This document shows, one piece after another, positions 56,852 to 64,000 of a stretch of DNA of 64,000 nucleotides. The notes below the pieces were generated by a model, which worked only from the letters and a program-made list of their open reading frames with translations, did no database searches and was not told the DNA's origin. How positions within the stretch are numbered: the stretch's first letter is position 1; each line of letters begins with the position of its first letter. The stretch is from positions 429,852 through 493,851 of the forward strand of contig NZ_NMUQ01000002.1 in the NCBI RefSeq assembly GCF_002233675.1, given 5' to 3'. The position numbers and the translations under genes are program-made. The DNA is from Paenibacillus herberti (GTDB lineage Bacteria > Bacillota > Bacilli > Paenibacillales > Paenibacillaceae).

Positions 56852-57189
56852 TTATATACTCCTTTTCACTGATTCAATTTATTCTCAGTGGATCTCAAGC
56901 TCATAATTTGTGCTTTACAAGTGATGATTACCACCATTAAAACTGGCTTCACTTTTTGCAACATCCCCTGTCATAGCTCCAGATAGAACAAAAATAAAAT
57001 AATTGAAATTTCTTATAATCTCCAAATTTAGCATGAGAGATGTCATATCCTCTTCGTGTAGGGGAGGGGGAAGATGGTTCTGTAGGTAGATTTCGTCTCA
57101 CCATCTTCTTTTTACAGATTAAATCCATAACAGCGCCCCTAAACGAATCTATTCAAAGCCTTATGTTTAGGAGTTTTAATAATTCAGAT
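56852..57189. other. Intergenic stretch with plus-strand hairpin
   Basis: About 338 AT-rich bp inside the minus-strand glycan run. GAAGATGGT (57071-57079) pairs with ACCATCTTC (57099-57107), followed on the plus strand by TTTTTACAG, a terminator-like layout on the strand opposite to the genes. No gene recognised. Confidence 0.5.
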
Positions 57190-58683
57190 TTATCGGATCA
57201 AGAATTTGCTGATATCCTTATCCCACACTAAAATATGCACATCCTCGAATTGCAATTCTTTTACGGGCTTTCCAAACGTGTTAATAGCAGTTAATTTATT
57301 TACTGATCCCCAATCGGATGAATCGTACATAATAAAATTGGCCGATGAATCATACCATTTTTTTTCAGCTAGAAATATAAATGGTGTTATTTTTTCATCA
57401 GACGTTGCTGTCACCTGCCGCACTTTTACTTTTGCATTGCTGTAAACCGTTATCGGACTTGATAGCCAATAAGAGGCATAGCCATTGGTCAATCCCTGAT
57501 TTTCAAGATAAACTTGTAGTTTATCCATTTTGTTAAGGTCACGTTGTAATGAAAATGGAGAAAACATACTTAATGCGTAAAATCCTATGACCATGGCGAC
57601 AATTACATTCTTATTGGGATTCCATTCAAATGTATTAAACCATCTACCAACTAATACAGCTCCGAGAAACACAACTGGAATCAAGTATCTAGTAGTGTCC
57701 GTACCTAGATTCATGTTACTGAATAGATAGGCGGCAATAGTAACTGCTATAGAGATGACCAGAAGCTGATTCGTGTAGTCATTCTCAGATTTTTTCACCA
57801 TTTGATATGCGATCCGACCGAATATATAGAAGACCAAAATCATTGCACAAAAATGAAATAATAGAATCATAGTTTGCAACGAGCCAATTGGCCTTCCGAA
57901 GAAATTAGCATTGAACAATTCTAGCAGTCCATAAAAAGTAGAGTAAATATTACGTCCTATGTTTTCTATCTCTGTAAACATCGCTTGTCCCGCTCCCGGA
58001 ACAACAAATCCCCCGGAAACTGCAATCAATTTCAATACAGCCTTAGATACTAATAATGCTACGCACACGATTATAGGTGATATTATCTCTCTCTTCCAGT
58101 GCATAGGGGTCACATAAATTCGGTATGCCCCCAGTAGTACAATAGGCACCCCTAGAATCCATAAAGCCAAGGAATCACCGATTAATGTCCAACAGAAGAG
58201 TAGTCCGAAATACAAATAATACATATTCTTTTGTTTAGTAAGTTGTAAGAACTTCAAGCAGATTAAGCACAGACCTATTGCGGCAATATGAATAGGACCT
58301 GTCAACGAAATAGAAGCGAATAAACCAACTGGAATTCCAATAAAACTAAAGGTTAGCAAAGAGCCTCTGATTCGTTTACCATCATAAACAACCCAAAGGG
58401 CTGCTGCAAGCGTTAGGACAAATATGATCGATGGTACAATATAGAGCAATCGATGTGTAGGACCTAATATCATCATCCCAATCACGTAAAACGGTATATC
58501 AGTGGTATAAAATGATACTGTGGATAAAGCCCAACCGGAAAGAAATATATTCCCTTCATAGATTGACCTTGCTTCTAGAATGATTGCAGCAAAATCCGAG
58601 TTAGCTGGAGTTTGAATTGCATGAAATAAGTAATAGAGAAACATCATAATACTAAATAGAAACAATAGAATCCTTTTGAGCAT
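57190..58683 (-). CDS. Polytopic membrane protein, GT-C glycosyltransferase-like
   Basis: 497-residue protein with about 10-11 hydrophobic helices and a soluble C-terminal part (about 395-497). An acidic pair-like segment ANSDFAAIILEARSIYEGN follows the first helix, where GT-C enzymes carry their catalytic Asp. No strict family was recognised; the closest idea is a GtrC/GT83-like transferase using polyprenyl-phosphate sugars outside the membrane. The adjacent GtrB-like gene supports this. ATG follows GGAGA. Low GC. Confidence 0.6.
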   Translation of the reverse strand: MLKRILLFLFSIMMFLYYLFHAIQTPANSDFAAIILEARSIYEGNIFLSGWALSTVSFYTTDIPFYVIGMMILGPTHRLLYIVPSIIFVLTLAAALWVVYDGKRIRGSLLTFSFIGIPVGLFASISLTGPIHIAAIGLCLICLKFLQLTKQKNMYYLYFGLLFCWTLIGDSLALWILGVPIVLLGAYRIYVTPMHWKREIISPIIVCVALLVSKAVLKLIAVSGGFVVPGAGQAMFTEIENIGRNIYSTFYGLLELFNANFFGRPIGSLQTMILLFHFCAMILVFYIFGRIAYQMVKKSENDYTNQLLVISIAVTIAAYLFSNMNLGTDTTRYLIPVVFLGAVLVGRWFNTFEWNPNKNVIVAMVIGFYALSMFSPFSLQRDLNKMDKLQVYLENQGLTNGYASYWLSSPITVYSNAKVKVRQVTATSDEKITPFIFLAEKKWYDSSANFIMYDSSDWGSVNKLTAINTFGKPVKELQFEDVHILVWDKDISKFLIR

Positions 58684-58684
58684 G

Positions 58685-59346
58685 TCATGTTCTCCAATCG
58701 TTATATATGGATATTTTTATCATTTGCTTGTAGTTACTTGCTACTCCCTGAATCCGTAAATAATATGCTTTCACAAAACTCATAGGTTTCAAGATATAGG
58801 CATTATTAACATCCGTTATTTCCAGTTCTCCGCGAAAAGAAGGACTGAGCGTCCTAATGATATCAAACACTTTGCTGTCATACATATAAATGCCTGTTAC
58901 CGCGAAACTGCTTTTAGGTTTAGTTGGTTTTTCTTCGACAGATTAATCTTGCCGTTCTCCAGTTCAGGAACCCCATACCGCTGTGGATCATAGACCTCTT
59001 GAATGAGAATCTTAGCTCCTTCACCTTGCTGTCGGAAGCTATTCGCATATTGTTTAATAGAGTCTGAAAATACATTATCCCCAAATGACAACCATTTGAT
59101 CGTTACCAACAAATTGCTCGACAAGGCCAAGTGCCTGTGCAATGCCACCACCTTGGTCTTGAACCTTATAAGTAAAATTGACTCCCAACTCATATCTACT
59201 CCCGAGGAGACTTACAACATCACCCAGATGTTCTTTTCCTGTTACGATGAGTATGTCTTGGATACCTGCCTGCTTGAGCTTTTAGTTACTTTTGTTAAAG
59301 GAAAAAGGCGGGAACCTGTCCCGCCTGCAAGAATAATGCCTTTCAT
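58685..59346 (-). pseudogene. Broken rfbA copy (pseudogene)
   Basis: A second rfbA starts with ATG at 59346 (MKGIILAGGTGSRLFPLTKVT), then loses about 18 codons (the NKHLLPVGKYPMIYY part). It continues out of frame with the IQDILIVTGKE region, breaks again at the conserved ILGDN (ATTTTGGGGGAT reduced to ATTTGGGGAT, giving TAA), and once more before the EEKP motif. The last recognisable part is [13 protein letters not shown] near 58790. It is a decayed direct repeat of the intact rfbA at 55099-55842. Confidence 0.88.
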
Positions 59347-59382
59347 ATGAGCACACCTCAATAGCAGCATAATTTTAAAGAA

Positions 59383-61914
59383 CTAATAACTTTTAGAATA
59401 CGCAATGGTCTTAGTAAGTTTATAAAAATCAACCCCCTGAGTCCATTGATTTCGATTGATATGATCATAGATCGATTTAATGGTTTTTTCTGTCAAATTC
59501 GATCGATAATTGTTTCCAATAAAATCTTTATATTCATTCGCTACTTTCTGTATATCTAGATATTGTTCAGAATATTTTCTTGCATTCCTTTCAATATCCT
59601 GGATCATCTCAGGATGAGATAACAACAGATTCAACTTTTCAGTAATTGCTTCAACCTCTTTGATAGGCCCTAATTTTTCAGCGCTTTCAATCTTTACACA
59701 GCAATCATCAGGAATTTCGTCAAAACTGCCAAGCGCCGATACAATAGAGCACTTCCCCTTGGAAAGGATTCTCATTAAACTGCCCGATGTTTCTCCATTG
59801 TAGGGAAAGCGAAGGTTCACGCATATATCAGAAGCTTCAATATATTTTTCGTAATCCTCCGAATTTGTATATCCTGTAATTTTTACTCGTTGTTTAAGAG
59901 AACTTTCTTTCAGTAATGCTTTAATCGGCTTTTCTAACTCCTGTGTGAGCTTTCCAACTAGATAGAGATGCACGTTATAATGCTCTTTTGCCAACTGCTG
60001 AAACGCTTGAATTAAAGGAATGCTTCTCTTTGTTTCATGTATATGACCGAAAGCTGCAATTATTACTTGGTCTGACTTAATTCCGAGTTTCTCTTTTGCC
60101 ACTGCCTTATCTCTAATAGGAGTATGAATTACCAAAGACTGAATCTTCTTCACTTGATAGTTAAAATTCTTCTCCAGCAACTGCCTCTTGGCATAATCAC
60201 TGTGAACAATAATTTTTTTAGCATAGTTTGAAACATATCCATTAAGAGGAAGTTCATAGATCTTCCTAGTACTCCTCCCATGCTTAACATCATCCAGATA
60301 CATCTTTACAAATGATGAATCGTAATCTTCCATCATCATATCTGCATATAAAGATAATGATTTTTCTTGCGAGCTTATAAAATTAAATAATAAATGAAGA
60401 TTATAATCGTGAAGAACAAGTATCCCTTTATATCTTTTGATATAGTTTATCATATAAATGTGATATTCACTATTCCCCATTTGATAGATAATCTCATCGA
60501 AAGACTCAGATAGCCTCAAAAATTCCTGATGATGTAAAACAGAAATTTGCTTCGATTGATCAAATTCAACAGCTTGATATGTACCATCAATAAACACTGA
60601 AATGTCAAAATCAGAGGATAGCTCATTTAATAAATCATAACTATAATCAGATATTCCTGATTGCAATGGTGGAAGAGGAGTAAAAAAGGCAAGCCTCTTT
60701 TTCATTGTTGAAGAATTATTAATTGGCTTGGATAAAGTACTACCAATAATTTCAATTGTTTTCCCTGAAACAGCCTGCCACGAAAATCGCTTAACTCTCT
60801 CTGAACCATTCTTAATTAATTCTTGCCGATTGGCATTTTCCAGAAGCTCTAAAAGTCCTCGAGTTATATCCATTAAATTAAATGGATCAACAAGAATTGC
60901 CGCTCCTTCAGCAATCTCACCTAGACTTGAATTATTGGAAGTAAGTACAGGTGTCTCGCAAGCCATCCCTTCAATAACTGGAAGTCCAAACCCCTCATAT
61001 TTAGAGGGAAACGCAACTGCTGTCGCAAGATTATACAATTGTATCAAGTGTTGATCCGGGACAAAGTTAGTAAGTATCACTCTTCCTTTTACTTTTTTCT
61101 TTTCTGCGAGTTCATAGTACCTTTTTTCAGAAACACTACTGAGCTTACAAGCAATGACAAGCTGATACTGGCTTATTAAATTGGGGGGCAAACAAGAGTA
61201 TGCCTCAATAAGTCCTCCAATATTTTTACGTTCATCATCTCCACCGGTACACATTATAAAATCAGAAGTGATTCCATAAAGCTGAACAAATTCCTTCCTT
61301 GCTTCTTCAAGCTCCTGCTGGGGAAGAACTTTATACCTTTCATCAACTCCAGCATAAATAACATCAATCTTGTCTGGATTAACATTAAAGTGACCCACAA
61401 GATCATCTTTTGCACTTTGTGATATCGACAAAATTCTATCATATTTAGTTAATTCTTCGATACATTTCATGTATTCGTTTTTTGAGGATTGATCAACAAG
61501 ATACCGTTCTCGAAATAAATAAGGGATAATATCGTATAAAGTTACAATAGATGTAATTCCCTCGAACCAACTTTGCTCATAGAACATGGCTCCATCAAAT
61601 GGAGAAGTAACATAAAACACATCTATCTTATAATCATGAATTATCTTCCTTGTAATATCCTTGAGAACTCCCTTAAAGTTTTCTTCACTTCTGATCTGAG
61701 CAATTCCCGTTGTATAAAAATATAGCTCTTTTACATTATCGGAATAATCAAGCAACTTCTTCAAACTAATATCTTCATAAAAATTAATCAAGTAATAATT
61801 ATTCTTTTTATCTAATTCAAACATTTTTTTTAATTGACTAGTTGTATAGTTTCCAATTCCTCTATTTTTTGAACCTTCCCCCAAAATTGCGAGAACATCA
61901 ATTGCGATATTCAT
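59383..61914 (-). CDS. Double GT-B glycosyltransferase
   Basis: 843-residue fusion of two GT4-like transferases. First domain about 1-405 (IAIDVLAILGEGSKNRGIGNYT; FIMCTGGDDERKNIGGLIEAY; PSKYEGFGLPVIEGMACETPVLTSNNSSLGEIAEGAAILVDPFN, the EX7E region). Second domain about 415-800 (LAFFTPLPPLQSGISDYSYDLL; VIIAAFGHIHETKRS; INLRFPYNGETSGSLMRILSKGKCSIVS). The second domain's EX7E equivalent is replaced by GETSGSLMRIL, so its activity may differ. Likely adds two consecutive sugars of the exported glycan. Overlaps the FkbM gene by 17 nt. Confidence 0.85.
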   Translation of the reverse strand: MNIAIDVLAILGEGSKNRGIGNYTTSQLKKMFELDKKNNYYLINFYEDISLKKLLDYSDNVKELYFYTTGIAQIRSEENFKGVLKDITRKIIHDYKIDVFYVTSPFDGAMFYEQSWFEGITSIVTLYDIIPYLFRERYLVDQSSKNEYMKCIEELTKYDRILSISQSAKDDLVGHFNVNPDKIDVIYAGVDERYKVLPQQELEEARKEFVQLYGITSDFIMCTGGDDERKNIGGLIEAYSCLPPNLISQYQLVIACKLSSVSEKRYYELAEKKKVKGRVILTNFVPDQHLIQLYNLATAVAFPSKYEGFGLPVIEGMACETPVLTSNNSSLGEIAEGAAILVDPFNLMDITRGLLELLENANRQELIKNGSERVKRFSWQAVSGKTIEIIGSTLSKPINNSSTMKKRLAFFTPLPPLQSGISDYSYDLLNELSSDFDISVFIDGTYQAVEFDQSKQISVLHHQEFLRLSESFDEIIYQMGNSEYHIYMINYIKRYKGILVLHDYNLHLLFNFISSQEKSLSLYADMMMEDYDSSFVKMYLDDVKHGRSTRKIYELPLNGYVSNYAKKIIVHSDYAKRQLLEKNFNYQVKKIQSLVIHTPIRDKAVAKEKLGIKSDQVIIAAFGHIHETKRSIPLIQAFQQLAKEHYNVHLYLVGKLTQELEKPIKALLKESSLKQRVKITGYTNSEDYEKYIEASDICVNLRFPYNGETSGSLMRILSKGKCSIVSALGSFDEIPDDCCVKIESAEKLGPIKEVEAITEKLNLLLSHPEMIQDIERNARKYSEQYLDIQKVANEYKDFIGNNYRSNLTEKTIKSIYDHINRNQWTQGVDFYKLTKTIAYSKSY

Positions 61915-63181
61915 TTGAAATCATATTCCTTTCCATCAAAAATCTACGATCAATGAAAATTGAGTTTATTCCTGTAAATGCATATTCATCGTAATCAATA
62001 GTTTTCATCATTGTTACAATTGAATGATTTTTGGAGTTATACGATAATTTAATGTCATATTTAACCATTTCAATAACGATTATAAGCGGTCTCAGTTCTC
62101 CAAATTCAATCGATTCAATAACTTCTAAATCCTTGCCTTCTATATCAATAGATAGAACAGTTGGAGCATTATGAAGATATTTTTGGACAATATCCATATA
62201 TGATATAGTTTCGATCTCTTTTGTCTCTATTATATTTAAATAGGGATTTATTTCACAGAATTCTTTTGCAGCCTCATAATCCATCGTGCTTACACCGTCA
62301 CCATTAAGCACATAAAAAGGTATTTTATTCCCTGACACTTTATCAACACAGAAGTTCAATATTGTGTCACGATTTCTATAAAATTTTAATTCAGGTATTA
62401 AATTAGAATTAGCTTCGACCAAAATCCCCTTAGCTCCTTTTTGATAAAGGGCATAGGTATTGCTTAACTCCTTCGCATGATTAGCACCAAGATCAATATA
62501 TGTAACATTATTCCATTCAATTCCTAAAAAACTAATAATATAATGAATGATACTGTCTTCTCCTGCTTGAGAGTAAGTCTCATTAATATAAGGAGATCCT
62601 TCAATTAAATTAAGTACTTCTAGTTTATCAATCATCTTCATTTTAGCATCTAATTCTTGAATCTTTTCTCGATAAAGCTCTTGTTGGCGGTTAAGTTCTA
62701 ACGTCTCGTTCTCTTGACGAGAAATACGTTCATTTACAATCTCCATCTGAACATGTAATTTATTTCTATAGTCGTGGAGTTGCTCGTTTGTTTTCTGCAT
62801 GTCAGCAGGTAAACCTTCTACATCATTAAATTTCGCAGTATGTTGGTATAGAGCTTCAGTCAGTCTACCAATAGCTGGAGTTACTGCATTATTAAACTCG
62901 GTTTGCTGGAATGCAATGGGTTCAATATACCACTTCAACAATTTACGCATTATTTTTTTCACAAGAGTAATTGGTTTGCCGAGTATTTTTCGATGAGATT
63001 GTAAATGCCTATAGGCAAAGTTTTGTCGAGTATATTGCATCTGATTTATATGATTAGAAATTTCATGGAAATATGCTTGTGAATCGTATTGGCTAAGCAC
63101 TTGCGGCGACACAGGAATCTCTCTATTCAGCATTTGAAATTTATTCAAGATAACTTCATGCTCCACACTATCAAACTTCAT
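61898..63181 (-). CDS. FkbM-family methyltransferase with coiled coil
   Basis: 427-residue protein. The C-terminal FkbM domain (about 200-410) has GEDSIIHYII, YIDLGANHAKELSNTYALYQKGAKGILVEANSNLIPELK (SAM site) and VLSIDIEGKDLEVIESIEF. The N-terminal 190 residues contain a long coiled coil (about 105-190, rich in Gln, Glu, Asn, Arg), a plausible ruler or oligomerisation segment. In glycan operons with Wzt, such methyltransferases may cap the chain and signal export. ATG follows GGAGC and overlaps the ABC gene by 1 nt. Confidence 0.82.
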   Translation of the reverse strand: MKFDSVEHEVILNKFQMLNREIPVSPQVLSQYDSQAYFHEISNHINQMQYTRQNFAYRHLQSHRKILGKPITLVKKIMRKLLKWYIEPIAFQQTEFNNAVTPAIGRLTEALYQHTAKFNDVEGLPADMQKTNEQLHDYRNKLHVQMEIVNERISRQENETLELNRQQELYREKIQELDAKMKMIDKLEVLNLIEGSPYINETYSQAGEDSIIHYIISFLGIEWNNVTYIDLGANHAKELSNTYALYQKGAKGILVEANSNLIPELKFYRNRDTILNFCVDKVSGNKIPFYVLNGDGVSTMDYEAAKEFCEINPYLNIIETKEIETISYMDIVQKYLHNAPTVLSIDIEGKDLEVIESIEFGELRPLIIVIEMVKYDIKLSYNSKNHSIVTMMKTIDYDEYAFTGINSIFIDRRFLMERNMISNEYRN

Positions 63182-64000
63182 TATTTAGCTCCTTCATTTT
63201 TTATAGTCCAACTGTGTTGGATTGAAAATGAACCAATTGATTTATCCGTTGATACAACGGTAAAGTCCATATAGTATTTATAAAAATCCAGGGCTCTATG
63301 TGTTTCATCGACGACTGCGACATTTAATTTATATAGACCAGACAATAGATTCAAGCTTGGTACATGAAATTGAAGAGTTCCATTTCGTTCTAAATCTTCT
63401 AATTTGATTTTATCAATCTCCGTATTGTTTCCATAAATCAGAGACAAATCTGAATTATAAAACCCTATCCCAAAAATGTATTCTTTTTGAGGTTTATCGA
63501 TGGCATAGTCTATTTCAATTATCATGTTCTCCTGCGCGATAACTGCATTTGTTTTTGTTCCATTTTTATTTAATATTCGCACATCGGTAATCAACACTTC
63601 CTTGGAACCCCAATTATTCCCATCACCACTATGAACAGCTGCTTCATGAAAAGATGTAACTCCCTCCTTTTCACTATCGATGAGAGTCTCATATTCAATC
63701 TGTTTTTGCTCTACAAATTTCCCGTTCATATGCTGTTTGTAGGAATTTAATACCTGATCTGCTTTTCCTTCTTCAACTATTTTACCAGCATTCATCCATA
63801 TAACCCGATCAGATATTTTTTCCACTGTGCCCAGATCATGAGTAACAATGACAATTGTCGCTCCGTTTTTCTTGAATTTATCTATCTTTTCAAAACATTT
63901 TTTTTGAAAATTCTCATCGCCGACTGAAAGTATTTCATCAATAATAAGAATCTCTGGATCAACATTTATAGCAACAGAAAACGCCAGCCTCATATACATT
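63181..64000 (-). CDS. ABC polysaccharide exporter ATPase, Wzt-like (partial)
   Basis: Only the last 272 residues or so lie in the window; the gene runs off the right edge. The visible ATPase end has the Walker B region ILIIDEILSVGDENFQKKCFEKI and the switch His in IVIVTHDL. The C-terminal domain (about 150-272; ILNKNGTKTNAVIAQENMIIEIDYAID, GIGFYNSDLSLIYG) is the Wzt_C glycan-recognising fold, specific to the exported chain's end. The Wzm permease gene would be expected outside the window. It feeds the ABC-dependent export of the glycan assembled by the neighbouring genes. Confidence 0.85.
   Translation of the reverse strand, partial: MYMRLAFSVAINVDPEILIIDEILSVGDENFQKKCFEKIDKFKKNGATIVIVTHDLGTVEKISDRVIWMNAGKIVEEGKADQVLNSYKQHMNGKFVEQKQIEYETLIDSEKEGVTSFHEAAVHSGDGNNWGSKEVLITDVRILNKNGTKTNAVIAQENMIIEIDYAIDKPQKEYIFGIGFYNSDLSLIYGNNTEIDKIKLEDLERNGTLQFHVPSLNLLSGLYKLNVAVVDETHRALDFYKYYMDFTVVSTDKSIGSFSIQHSWTIKNEGAK

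Noticed and set aside
58685-59193. Two short separate genes at 58685-58885 and 58897-59193
   Set aside because: Both are fragments of one frameshifted rfbA copy.

Overview
The window looks like a chromosomal segment of a spore-forming, Gram-positive member of the Bacillota, most likely Paenibacillus or a close relative. It carries the ATP synthase operon followed by wecB, upp, glyA, ywlG, ywlE, mntP and tsaC, as in Bacillus. It also has spoIIR, a YheC/YheD spore-coat ATP-grasp protein, strong GGAGG ribosome binding sites, frequent TTG and GTG starts, and moderately high GC in the housekeeping part. The species call is inference; no rRNA or tRNA gene was seen.

Layout. 1-6.5 kb: an S8 protease, a Dps ferritin, a YheC/D protein, the 5' remnant of a group II intron beside a terminator, a PemK/MazF-like protein and a CpsB/YwqE phosphatase. 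A cluster of DnaA-box-like sites lies at 6554-6651. 6.7-14.1 kb: complete atpZ-I-B-E-F-H-A-G-D-C on the minus strand, with a sigma-A promoter and a terminator. 14.2-21.1 kb: wecB, upp, glyA, ywlG, ywlE, mntP and tsaC, with a ZTP-type riboswitch and terminator ahead of ywlG-glyA where rpiB would be expected. 21.5-28.1 kb: spoIIR, a PHP phosphoesterase, and an ECF-type importer (S, fused A-A', T) divergent from a MurR/RpiR regulator. 28.1-33.4 kb: prmC, prfA, ychF, a small gene under twin LexA-like boxes, and a lipoprotein. 33.6-44.5 kb: stalk-domain surface proteins, a GDSL esterase, an amidohydrolase, thioredoxin, an Rrf2 regulator, an aldo/keto reductase, a large beta-helix/ricin secreted protein, a DsbA-like protein and a kinase-like protein.

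44.5-64 kb is devoted mainly to cell-surface glycans. The first block holds two GT2 glycosyltransferases and a WbaP-type initiating phosphotransferase, interrupted by a TnpB-only IS605/IS1341-type element and a 15-copy heptamer repeat. Next come an AraC regulator and galU. A long minus-strand run follows: Wzt-like ABC ATPase, FkbM methyltransferase, double glycosyltransferase, broken rfbA, GT-C-like membrane protein, GtrB-like transferase, then rfbA-rfbC-rfbB-rfbD. GalU and RfbABCD supply UDP-glucose and dTDP-rhamnose; the transferases assemble the glycan, and the Wzt-like ATPase implies ABC-dependent export. The upstream half of this run is distinctly AT-rich, which suggests acquired DNA.

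Five otherwise conserved proteins (S8 protease, SpoIIR, EcfA fusion, PrmC, one GT2) carry Ala/Gly/Ser/Pro-rich low-complexity insertions. No single wholly new system could be proved. The strongest candidates for a second look are the LexA-boxed small gene, the DnaA-box cluster, the ECF/RpiR importer, and the gtr-like pair bracketed by rfbA and a broken rfbA copy.
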